DNA from: Phycisphaerae bacterium
GTDB taxonomy: Bacteria; Planctomycetota; Phycisphaerae; Phycisphaerales; SM1A02
Reading direction: 5' to 3'
Assembly: GCA_002700845.1 (NCBI GenBank)
Contig: PAFA01000028.1
Location: 1 to 50,862, forward strand
Length of the DNA stretch: 50,862 nt
Positions 24,397-32,185 of this stretch are shown in pieces. The first letter of the stretch is position 1. Each line of letters begins with the position of its first letter. Below the pieces are notes generated by a model that was not told the origin of the DNA, did not search any database, and saw only the letters and a program-made list of their open reading frames with translations. A program made the position numbers and the translations under genes.

Positions 24397-25323
24397 ATGT
24401 CACTTTTGCTAAGCACTTGGTCTTTCTCTCGTCCAGAACACGAATCTGCATTCGCGTCTTTGGCCCCGGGTGCCGACCCCCTTGATGCGGCGATGCACAT
24501 TGCAAATGCGGTTGAGGCGGATCCAGACGTTGATTCTGTTGGTTACGGGGGCCTCCCTGATGCCAATGGAGGAATTTCGCTCGACGCCCTGGTGATGCGG
24601 TCTCCCGCTGAGCATGGCAGCGCAATAGCACTGACCAAAGTTCGTCAGGCTGCTGCTGCAGCCCGGTTGGTCATGGAAAAAAGCCCACATCGAATCATCG
24701 CTGGTCCTGGTGCCGATGACTTCGCCATGCAAAACGGCATCCCCGAGGAGGATTTGCTGGCTCCAGCCGCTCGAGAGCGGTGGGAAGCATGGCGACATAA
24801 CCCTACCCAGGAGCCAGGGAAACGACCTTGGGATGCTGGCTTAGGTCGCTTGTATCGCACCGAAGGAGGGCACGACACTGTTTGTGTGCTCGCCCAAAAC
24901 AATCAAGGTTTGGCTGGTGTTTGCACCACCAGTGGGATGCCTTGGAAAACACCCGGACGTGTTGGTGATTCACCGATTCCTGGAGCTGGGTTGTACGTAC
25001 ATCCCCGTTACGGAGCGGCAACGATCACCGGAACGGGAGAGTTGGTGATTGGGAACTGTGCATCTTTCTCGGTGGTTGAATCCATGCGGCAAGGGGCTGA
25101 TCCTTCGCGAGCAATCGCACACTTGCTTGAATTGGTTCTCGCGGAACAGCCCGTGAAGGAAGAAGATCAATTGGGGGTCATCGCCGTCACACCTGAAGGG
25201 CACTGGGCAGCCGGTTCGCTTCGTCCCGGGTTCAAGTATGTGGTGACGGACTCAGAAGGGACCCGCGTGGAAGTCCCAGAATTGGTCATCATTGATGAAC
25301 CTGTTCCTGAGACTGCTTCTTGA
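24397..25323 (+). CDS. N(4)-glycosylasparaginase-like Ntn hydrolase
   Basis: A 308-residue member of the asparaginase-2/glycosylasparaginase family. These proteins cleave themselves and use the new N-terminal threonine as nucleophile. That residue is Thr161 in EGGHDTVCVLA. Other family features are DAAMHIANAVEADPDVDSVGYGG near 29-50, GVCTTSGMPWKTPGRVGDSPIPGAGLY after the cleavage site, and GAATITGTGE. The family hydrolyses beta-aspartyl bonds of glyco-asparagine or isoaspartyl peptides. I see no clear signal peptide, so it is probably cytoplasmic. Its stop overlaps the next gene (ATGA). Confidence 0.9.
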   Translation: MSLLLSTWSFSRPEHESAFASLAPGADPLDAAMHIANAVEADPDVDSVGYGGLPDANGGISLDALVMRSPAEHGSAIALTKVRQAAAAARLVMEKSPHRIIAGPGADDFAMQNGIPEEDLLAPAARERWEAWRHNPTQEPGKRPWDAGLGRLYRTEGGHDTVCVLAQNNQGLAGVCTTSGMPWKTPGRVGDSPIPGAGLYVHPRYGAATITGTGELVIGNCASFSVVESMRQGADPSRAIAHLLELVLAEQPVKEEDQLGVIAVTPEGHWAAGSLRPGFKYVVTDSEGTRVEVPELVIIDEPVPETAS

Positions 25324-26114
25324 TGCTGTGCGGTGGTCTGATTTTGTGCCTACTCACGCGCTCTATCGACGAGCCAATGCCCATTGATATCAATCAAGTC
25401 TGCAGCATCAAAAGTACCGTAGTGGCTGGTGCTCCAGCGCTTAGTCGCTCAACTGAGCGCGATTTAACACTGGTTCTGGACATGCGATTGTCCAGTGACT
25501 GGCACACCTACTGGTGGGATGCCGGCTCATGGGGGGCGCCCCCGCGGCTAAGTGTTGCCGCACCCGCAGGATGGGAAATTGGATCAGCGGTCTTGCCGGT
25601 TCCAGAACGGATTGAAACGGAACTCGGACCGGTCTACGGCTACCACGACTCGGTTCGCTTGCAAGTCCCACTGCGTCGGCCAGATTGTTCGGCGGCGGAC
25701 CTGACCTATGAGCTGGAGTGGTTGGTCTGCAAAGAGGCTTGTTTGTTAGGGATGGAGACCAAAACCATCAAAGTCCCTTCTGTTCTGCCCTCTGGCGATC
25801 AAAAATCCCTTCAACAGGATGCCGAACATCTGGCTCCGGGCCGTCGCTTGCGATCACGACTGGTGGGAAATGTTCTGCGAATTGAGCATCCGAAGGGCTG
25901 TTTGGGGCGCCCTGTGGTTGTTTTTCGACCGATTGATGCCGTATCTCGTCTTGGAGATGAGCCGGACATGCAAGACGAGGAGTGGGCTCTTCCCCTGCAA
26001 ATTCGTCGCGAAGACTTCCCGGAGGGCGAGCCGGTCACATTGCACGGTTTGCTTCTTTTTCAGGACGGCGCGTCCGGTGGGACTTATGCTTTTTCCACAT
26101 CTTTAAACAACTAA
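25320..26114 (+). CDS. Free-standing DsbD-alpha-like domain protein
   Basis: A 264-residue, probably exported protein: a short hydrophobic N-terminus (MMLCGGLILCLL) precedes a domain like the N-terminal periplasmic domain of DsbD/ScsB. Hallmarks are SDWHTYWWDAGSWGAPP near 60-77 and the redox pair in WLVCKEACLLGM (Cys137, Cys141). In DsbD this domain passes electrons to periplasmic partners. Here the membrane and C-terminal thioredoxin domains of DsbD are absent. It overlaps the glycosylasparaginase gene by four bases. A thioredoxin-fold redoxin starts 26 bases after it, which may be its partner. Confidence 0.78.
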   Translation: MMLCGGLILCLLTRSIDEPMPIDINQVCSIKSTVVAGAPALSRSTERDLTLVLDMRLSSDWHTYWWDAGSWGAPPRLSVAAPAGWEIGSAVLPVPERIETELGPVYGYHDSVRLQVPLRRPDCSAADLTYELEWLVCKEACLLGMETKTIKVPSVLPSGDQKSLQQDAEHLAPGRRLRSRLVGNVLRIEHPKGCLGRPVVVFRPIDAVSRLGDEPDMQDEEWALPLQIRREDFPEGEPVTLHGLLLFQDGASGGTYAFSTSLNN

Positions 26115-26139
26115 CTTTCATCAAAACGGAGAATCTGTT

Positions 26140-26820
26140 GTGTTTGCAATAACCACCCTGTGCACTGCCTGTGCTCTTACTTTTATGGCCGTCCCACCCA
26201 AAGGTGGAGAATCTTCAAACGAAGGTGGGAAATGCCCCATTACTGGCCTTTTTGCATCTTCAAAATCAAAGGATGCCGAACCTGCGATCCCGGCGGAAGT
26301 CGGCAAGATGGCGCCCCCTTTCGAGCTGATGGATGCTTCAGGGAAAGCCCACAAACTTTCGGATTTTAAGGGGAAGACCGTCGTCCTTGAATGGTTCTGT
26401 GCTCGGTGTCCCTATTCAGGAAAATCATCAGGCCGTTCAGTCCACTCCACCGGCAAGGTAAAGAAGCTGATTGAGGACTTGAAAGCAGCCGACGAGAACG
26501 TTGTGTACCTGTTGATCGATTCCTCCTCCAAATGGTCCAAAGAAGACGTGATCAAAGAGGCCAAGGCCTGTGCTGAATCAATGGACATCAAAGCCCCGAT
26601 GCTTATCGATCACGGTGGCGAGGTTGGAAAAGCCTACGGTGCTCGCACCACGCCTCATATGTTCGTGATCGATGCCGAGGGCAAACTTCGTTACGACGGT
26701 GCGTTTTCCGAACAAGCTGGGCGAGAAAATTTCGTACTCAATGCGGTCAAGGCGATAAAAAAGGGTGAGGACCCCAAGCCTTCGAAGACTCGCTCTTGGG
26801 GCTGCGGAGTGAAGTACTAA
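26140..26820 (+). CDS. Exported thioredoxin-fold redoxin
   Basis: A 226-residue AhpC/TSA-redoxin family protein with a GTG start nine bases after GGAG. A signal-like stretch (MFAITTLCTACALTFMA) precedes a Lys/Ser-rich linker. The redoxin fold begins near residue 50 (GKMAPPFELMDASGKAHKLSDFKGK). The active site is WFCARCPYSGK, with Cys87 and Cys90 as a CxxC pair. The cis-proline loop is ARTTPHMFVID. The C-terminus ends SWGCGVKY, resembling the GC-hydrophobic-K tail of a known redoxin subgroup. It is probably an envelope thiol-disulfide or peroxide-handling protein working with the DsbD-alpha-like neighbour. A strong terminator follows. Confidence 0.85.
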   Translation: MFAITTLCTACALTFMAVPPKGGESSNEGGKCPITGLFASSKSKDAEPAIPAEVGKMAPPFELMDASGKAHKLSDFKGKTVVLEWFCARCPYSGKSSGRSVHSTGKVKKLIEDLKAADENVVYLLIDSSSKWSKEDVIKEAKACAESMDIKAPMLIDHGGEVGKAYGARTTPHMFVIDAEGKLRYDGAFSEQAGRENFVLNAVKAIKKGEDPKPSKTRSWGCGVKY

Positions 26821-26846
26821 ACGGCCGCCCTACGCTCACAACGAAT

Positions 26847-27290
26847 TCATGATTTGGGGTCGCCTTCTGGCGACCCCTTTTTTGTTTCTTGCATGAGTCG
26901 CAACAGAACACCTTCGAGGATCGTTCGCTCCGCAGCATCCAGACCATTGGGTGCGTACAGCACCCGAAAGGCCGGCCCACTGTTTGTCTCCCGAACACCA
27001 ATCCAAGCTGGTGGTCCCATTGGCACCGTGCCAACGGAGAGGGTTCGGGGGGCATTTGATGTCTCATCAACATGAATTTCCAAAGCAGTTGGCGGTTGAT
27101 CTTGGGTCGCGCCGAGCAATCCCAGCCGGTCGCTTAGAACCCGCACTGTTTTATTGGCTTCAAAGATGGAAAAAGTGCGTGGGAGGAGGATTGGTTGGTT
27201 TTGGTGGGGCCTAAAACCTTCGACCGGTTGGGTCGATTCTGGGGTGCCAGTACACCCCACCAGGACCAAAAGCAATGCAATGCGTCTCAC
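26847..27290 (-). CDS. Small predicted lipoprotein (terminator embedded in 3' end)
   Basis: A 147-residue protein with a GTG start. Its signal sequence MRRIALLLVLVGC carries a lipobox (LVGC, Cys13), so it is probably lipid-anchored in the envelope. The mature region includes LEIHVDETSNAPRTLSVGTVPMGPPAWIGVRE and resembles no family I know. AGG about ten bases upstream supports the start; a longer in-frame ATG lies 39 bases earlier. Its last codons encode the stem of the opposing redoxin terminator (KKGSPEGDPKS). It diverges from the 3-hydroxyacyl-CoA dehydrogenase gene by 60 bases. Confidence 0.7.
   Translation of the reverse strand: MRRIALLLVLVGCTGTPESTQPVEGFRPHQNQPILLPRTFSIFEANKTVRVLSDRLGLLGATQDQPPTALEIHVDETSNAPRTLSVGTVPMGPPAWIGVRETNSGPAFRVLYAPNGLDAAERTILEGVLLRLMQETKKGSPEGDPKS
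26856..26883 (+). terminator. Rho-independent terminator after the redoxin gene
   Basis: A perfect 9-bp stem (GGGGTCGCC, loop TTCT, GGCGACCCC) is followed by six T residues, 36 bases after the redoxin stop. The whole structure lies inside the 3' coding end of the opposite lipoprotein gene. Confidence 0.92.
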
Positions 27291-27350
27291 GCTGGTCAAC
27301 CTACAATTGACGAGAATTCTCCGCTTCAATTTTCAAGAGGAATCCCCAAC

Positions 27351-28214
27351 ATGAATCAATCAAATTCAATCGTTGTTGTTGGCGCTGGGACGATGGGTGC
27401 TGGAATCGCGTTGGTGGGCGCAACGAGTGGTATGCGGGCGGTTCAAATCGATGTCAGTGAAGACGCATTGGCCAAGGCTCAATCGTTGCATGCCAAGACA
27501 TTGGCAAGAAATGTTCAAAAGGGTCGGATGACTCAAGACGAGTCGGACGCCGCTGCCTCAAGGATTGAGTATGCCGCAACCCTCGATGCCGCGGCCGGAG
27601 CAGATTTTGCAATTGAAGCTGCCAGCGAGCGGGCTGAATTAAAGAAATCGATCTTTGCAGATTTACAATCTCGGGTCACTGAAGACGCCATCTTGGCGAC
27701 AAACACGTCAAGCATCTCCATCACAGATATTGCCACCGCTGTCCCAGGGGCCGAGGATCGCGTGATAGGCATGCACTTTTTTAACCCGGTTCCGATCATG
27801 AAACTTGTTGAGGTGATTCGTGGTTTGGCGACCAGTGATGCCACGTTGAACGCCACACTTCGGTTGGCCGAATCGATGGGTAAAACCCCGATTCCGGCGA
27901 ATGATCGAGCGGGATTCGTGTCGAATCGTGTCTTAATGCCGCTTATCAACGAAGCTTTTTTCGCTTGGATGGAAGGTGTGGCAGAGCCAGAACACATCGA
28001 CGAAATCATGAAACTTGGTTGTGCTCATCCAATGGGGCCTTTGCGTTTGGCCGATTTCATCGGCCTAGATGTCTGTCACGACATCATGATGGTTCTGTAT
28101 CGCGAATTGGGCGATTCCAAATTCTTCCCCTGTCCGCTGCTTCGTCAACTGGTCACCGCCGGACGACTTGGAGACAAAACCGGTCAAGGTGTATACGACC
28201 ACAGTGTGGCCTAA
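27351..28214 (+). CDS. 3-hydroxyacyl-CoA (3-hydroxybutyryl-CoA) dehydrogenase
   Basis: A 287-residue NAD-dependent dehydrogenase of the Hbd/PaaH type. The Rossmann motif VGAGTMGAG is at 10-18. ATNTSSISITDIA and the active-site GMHFFNPVPIMKLVEVI follow. The C-terminal domain has GFVSNRVLMPLINEA and GPLRLADFIGLD. It oxidises 3-hydroxyacyl-CoA to 3-oxoacyl-CoA in beta-oxidation or butyrate/PHB metabolism. The ATG at 27351 follows GAGG at about ten bases; in-frame sequence further upstream is not conserved. TACAAT at 27302-27307 is a plausible -10 box with a normal leader. Length matches single-domain Hbd rather than FadB. Confidence 0.94.
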   Translation: MNQSNSIVVVGAGTMGAGIALVGATSGMRAVQIDVSEDALAKAQSLHAKTLARNVQKGRMTQDESDAAASRIEYAATLDAAAGADFAIEAASERAELKKSIFADLQSRVTEDAILATNTSSISITDIATAVPGAEDRVIGMHFFNPVPIMKLVEVIRGLATSDATLNATLRLAESMGKTPIPANDRAGFVSNRVLMPLINEAFFAWMEGVAEPEHIDEIMKLGCAHPMGPLRLADFIGLDVCHDIMMVLYRELGDSKFFPCPLLRQLVTAGRLGDKTGQGVYDHSVA

Positions 28215-28241
28215 TTTTCGGCCTACAGTCATGATCAAGGA

Positions 28242-30518
28242 ATGACTTTGATTCGACCATTAATCAATCTCTTCTCTTCTGTACGTTTGGGCATCAGCCT
28301 GATGGTGCTTATCTTTTTGTACAGCGCGGTTGGTTCAGCTGGCTTGCCAGTGCATTGGAACCTGTTGCGTCCCGACGCCTGGATGCCACTTCGCGAGGCT
28401 TTTGACTTGTCGGAGTTTCGTTGGTTCAATTGGTGGCCATTCGGTCTCCTGATCGGCTTGTTCTGTTTGAATTTGTCAGTGACCACCATCCGGAAGATTC
28501 CGTTGAACCGAATCAATCTTGGTGTGTGGATGATCCATTCTGGATTAATCACCCTTTCCCTCGGAAGCGTCTGGTACTTCGGCGTAAAGGTCGAAGGAGA
28601 CACTCTGGTCCACCGTCGATCCCTCGAAGTGTCCTGGGCTGGAGATACTCAGGCCATCGCGGCGGTACCAGGCAAACGAGTTACTTTGCAAAGCTCCGAT
28701 GGCCGCCGAGCTGATGTCAGAGTGGCAGCGATTGATCCCGAAGCTTCTACGGAAGATGGCACCCGGTCGGTAAAGGTCACATTGGTGGCCCGAGTTGACG
28801 GTCAAGACTTCCTGCGAGAGTTGCAAGCGGGCTATCCGGAATACACGAAAGATTTTGTGCCCAGCAATGATGCCGCTGGTTGGACTCCGGTAGATGGTCT
28901 TGCCCTCGAAGGGTTTGATACGGCACTGAACTTTTCCCCCGAACCATTTTTCTATCTCATGGAATCTCGTGCGCTTTATTTGCGTGAGGTCCAATCGGAT
29001 GGCACGCGTGGGCCATGGGTCGAACGCCCGATTGATGATCTGCCGCTGTTTACCGATCGCTTAAATGACCGAACTCGGGTTTGGCCCGAGGGCGGAGCAA
29101 ACGCCAGTGCAAAAAGGGACATGTCCTCGATTAGCCTTCCTGCAATTCATGACAATGATCCACTTCCAGACGTTCGATTGCAGGTCACAGACACCTTGCG
29201 ATATGCCTTACCCGAGGTCAGAAGAACCGATGGTGGACCAGCTATTGATCCGACGGCCACAGTGGAACTGTCACGTTCGGACGACTCGGAAACCCGATCC
29301 TTTGACCTTCGGGCACTTGATCCAGCCGCGAGATCCGCGTTGGATGGTGCCTTGGAAATGCGATGGGTTCTTGATGAAAGCGAATTCGCGTCGCTTCGGG
29401 AAGTTCGTTCTGGCGGGCTGATCGTCGATGGGATGTCTTATCCCTTGACCCCCGGTACCCAGACGCCATTTGGTTCCGGTCAGTTAACCCTGCAGTCGGT
29501 CTCCGATGATTTGGTCGTGGGTGGAGAGCGTCTTTCGGTCGCTGTTGTGAACATTGAGCAAGGTGAAGAGACATGGGTGCGTTGGATTTTTGATGATCCA
29601 GATTTGACTCGAGACCTTGATGCCCAAGGCCAGCCAATTGAAGGCGGTCTACGTCAGGCGGATGTCACGACCGAATATCGCCCCGGATCTGGCTCTTCAG
29701 TTCGTTTGGTGGTTGGTCCTGGTGAGCAAGACCTCCGAGTTTTGGTTCCTGGTGAAGATGGGGGCGTCGTTCAAGATGTTCGCCGCGGCAATTGGGTTGA
29801 TCTTGGAGCAGGATTGCAACTCCGGGTTGTCAGGTTTGCCCTTCGCAGTCGGGCCGAACGACGGCCGCTGGTTATCCCGCAGGATCAGCGTGATCGGGAT
29901 GTCGGGTTCCTCGCCTCGACGGTCCGGGTTGCCTGTGAGGATGGCGTCGTGCGTCGTCGTGGGCTTTCAGATTCCTGGCTTCTTTATCACCTCTACGCCT
30001 TCGACGGTGAAGCTGATCTGCCACGCCGTTTTCGATTTGAGCCGAGCGAGTTGATCATGAATGATGGTCGTCGCTTCGAACTTTTGTACAGCCGTCGCCG
30101 GATGCCTATGCCTGAAGCTGTAGTGCTTGATGATTTTGAAGTGCGTAGTCGTATTGGTGGGTTTACCGGCGAGACCACCAGCATTCGTGATTGGACAAGT
30201 CACTTGAGATTTGTGAAGTCAGAAGGTGGTGTTTCTGAGGCGTACAAAGTGCACATGAACAATCCTGCCGAGCATGAGGGATTGTGGTACTTCCAGTCGC
30301 AGTGGGATCCACCCGATCCAGCCCGGCGTGAAGATGAAGTAGACAGCCTTGGCCTGAACCACACCGTGCTGGGGGTCGCCAATCGAAGAGGTGTCTATGT
30401 TCAGCTTCTTGGAACCATCATGACAGTTGTAGGATTGATATACGCGTTTTACGTGAAGCCCGTTATCAAGCGTCGTCGGTTGGAAGCAGCCAAAGCATCT
30501 GCGGGAGCGCAGGCATGA
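28242..30518 (+). CDS. resB: Cytochrome c biogenesis protein ResB
   Basis: A 758-residue membrane protein of System II cytochrome c maturation. Three N-terminal helices lie at about 15-115 (LGISLMVLIFLYSAVGSAGL, WWPFGLLIGLFCLNL, GVWMIHSGLITLSLGSVWYF). A large periplasmic region of about 580 residues and a last helix near 720-740 (YVQLLGTIMTVVGLIYAFYV) follow. The C-terminal VHMNNPAEHEGLWYFQSQWDPP is typical of ResB/Ccs1. With CcsA it carries haem across the membrane and attaches it to apocytochromes. The periplasmic part is larger than in Bacillus ResB. It overlaps ccsA by four bases (ATGA). Confidence 0.9.
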   Translation: MTLIRPLINLFSSVRLGISLMVLIFLYSAVGSAGLPVHWNLLRPDAWMPLREAFDLSEFRWFNWWPFGLLIGLFCLNLSVTTIRKIPLNRINLGVWMIHSGLITLSLGSVWYFGVKVEGDTLVHRRSLEVSWAGDTQAIAAVPGKRVTLQSSDGRRADVRVAAIDPEASTEDGTRSVKVTLVARVDGQDFLRELQAGYPEYTKDFVPSNDAAGWTPVDGLALEGFDTALNFSPEPFFYLMESRALYLREVQSDGTRGPWVERPIDDLPLFTDRLNDRTRVWPEGGANASAKRDMSSISLPAIHDNDPLPDVRLQVTDTLRYALPEVRRTDGGPAIDPTATVELSRSDDSETRSFDLRALDPAARSALDGALEMRWVLDESEFASLREVRSGGLIVDGMSYPLTPGTQTPFGSGQLTLQSVSDDLVVGGERLSVAVVNIEQGEETWVRWIFDDPDLTRDLDAQGQPIEGGLRQADVTTEYRPGSGSSVRLVVGPGEQDLRVLVPGEDGGVVQDVRRGNWVDLGAGLQLRVVRFALRSRAERRPLVIPQDQRDRDVGFLASTVRVACEDGVVRRRGLSDSWLLYHLYAFDGEADLPRRFRFEPSELIMNDGRRFELLYSRRRMPMPEAVVLDDFEVRSRIGGFTGETTSIRDWTSHLRFVKSEGGVSEAYKVHMNNPAEHEGLWYFQSQWDPPDPARREDEVDSLGLNHTVLGVANRRGVYVQLLGTIMTVVGLIYAFYVKPVIKRRRLEAAKASAGAQA

Positions 30519-32185
30519 TTCGATCGTTCCTTTTCTTCATCCTGTTGTTGTGCAGTGCCCCGACCTTTGGGAATGATTTGTTCCTGAACCAGCTTGATTT
30601 GAACAAGCTGGGAACAGTTGCCTCATTTGATCAGGGTCGAGTCAAGAGTCTTGACTCTTTGGCCGCTTCGGTTATGAAGCGCATCACTGGTGCACGAACA
30701 CCCACTGGAACATCGAACTTGGCCGAAATGTTGGATCTGGCCTTTCGCTCCGAGGCTTGGTCTGATCGCCCCACCATCTATGTAAAGAACAAACTGGTCC
30801 GTGCAGAGCTCGCTTCGGCGATGGCAGGCTCCAATGCGTCTTCGCAAGCCCAAGTGACGCTGATCGAAACCGGACTGGTTGCTCGCCGGCACCTGGAGAC
30901 CACCCAGGCTTCCGCAATTTTGGACCGTCTTTCTCGTGATCTGATGCGGACTGCTCGGCCGGTAGAAGAAATTCGCGGCGCCCTTTCTTGGTCCCGCCCC
31001 AAAGTCTTGCGGTCTTTGTTCACGGTGGTGGCCCCACCCAATGGAGGGTTTGAAGCCCGGTGGTTCACTCTTGACGACCTCACAATGGGTGGCATGACTG
31101 CTCCGATCTTCGCGGGTATCGACAGCGAAGTACGCCGCAAGAGCATTGGACACTGGGAAGCATTCACCTCGGCGTGGTCTGCGGGTGACGCCGCAACTGT
31201 CAATGCATCTGCCGAAGCTCTTTCAGCATTGCTTCCACAAGTCAATCCCGATCCTGAGATATATCCCTCGTTGGCACGGTTGTCTTGGGAAAGCTGGTAT
31301 TTCCGCAACGGTAATCTCACCTTGTTCTGGCTTGCTTATGGCTTTGCTCTGGCCCCGCTGTTGATGGCCGTCGTTTTCCGGTGGCGGGGTGTCATGCGTC
31401 TGGGACTTGCCATGTTCACCCTGGCGGTGCTGTTGCATACCTTTTCGGTAGGACTGCGTTGGTGGGTGAGTGGGCGATGGCCCAATTCCAACATGTTCGA
31501 GGCGGTTACCACTGCAGCATGGTTTGGCGCCTTCTTTGCCTTGCTCTTTGAGATGTTCTTGCCCCGATCGCCGGTTCGCGGAATCGTGGCCCTTGGTGGT
31601 GCGGGTACTGGGATGGTGGCTTTGATGTGTGCACACTTCATGCCACTTTCATTGGACCCCACGATCTCCAACATGATGCCAGTGCTCCATGATGTTTGGC
31701 TCTACATCCACACCAACGTCATCATCTTCAGTTACGCACTGATATTTATGGCCTCCGTCACTGCGGGTATTTATTTGCTTTGGCGAGTTGCGATTCGAGT
31801 GCGTGGTCAAACAAAGGGTGCGGTTCTTCACGCGGGTGGGGGAGGCACCAGCATGATGCTCGCTGGCCGATCAAGGTCTCTGGGTGAAGTCATGGACGGT
31901 GCCACCATGATTCTGGTGGAACTCTCCTTCATTCTCCTTTGGGCGGGCATCGTGATGGGCGCCATTTGGGCGGATCATTCTTGGGGGCGTCCTTGGGGTT
32001 GGGATCCAAAGGAAGTCTTTGCCCTCAATACATTCTTGGTCTTTGCCGTCTTGGTTCACGTTCGCTGGAGTGTTCGTGACAAAGGACTCTGGACAGCGCT
32101 CTTGGCGGTTGTCGGTTGCGCAGTCATGTTATTCAATTGGGTGGTGATCAATTTCACCATTGCGGGGTTGCATTCGTACGCATGA
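30515..32185 (+). CDS. ccsA: Cytochrome c biogenesis protein CcsA/ResC
   Basis: A 556-residue membrane protein of the haem-handling family. The haem-binding WWD motif is WGRPWGWDPKE near 490. Flanking helices carry conserved histidines (LLHTF, IHTNVIIFSYAL, WADHSW). An N-terminal signal (MIRSFLFFILLLCSAPTFG) and a ~250-residue extra-cytoplasmic segment starting with VASFDQGRVKSLDSLAASVM precede about eight helices. Such an extension occurs in Bacteroidetes- and Planctomycetes-type CcsA and is absent from the short (about 320) version. It works with ResB, whose gene overlaps it. The DUF2314 gene begins inside its stop codon. Confidence 0.92.
   Translation: MIRSFLFFILLLCSAPTFGNDLFLNQLDLNKLGTVASFDQGRVKSLDSLAASVMKRITGARTPTGTSNLAEMLDLAFRSEAWSDRPTIYVKNKLVRAELASAMAGSNASSQAQVTLIETGLVARRHLETTQASAILDRLSRDLMRTARPVEEIRGALSWSRPKVLRSLFTVVAPPNGGFEARWFTLDDLTMGGMTAPIFAGIDSEVRRKSIGHWEAFTSAWSAGDAATVNASAEALSALLPQVNPDPEIYPSLARLSWESWYFRNGNLTLFWLAYGFALAPLLMAVVFRWRGVMRLGLAMFTLAVLLHTFSVGLRWWVSGRWPNSNMFEAVTTAAWFGAFFALLFEMFLPRSPVRGIVALGGAGTGMVALMCAHFMPLSLDPTISNMMPVLHDVWLYIHTNVIIFSYALIFMASVTAGIYLLWRVAIRVRGQTKGAVLHAGGGGTSMMLAGRSRSLGEVMDGATMILVELSFILLWAGIVMGAIWADHSWGRPWGWDPKEVFALNTFLVFAVLVHVRWSVRDKGLWTALLAVVGCAVMLFNWVVINFTIAGLHSYA

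Noticed and set aside
28200-28220. Hairpin GGCC-TAATTTTC-GGCC after the hydroxyacyl-CoA dehydrogenase
   Set aside because: Only four base pairs and no T-tract; too weak to call a terminator.
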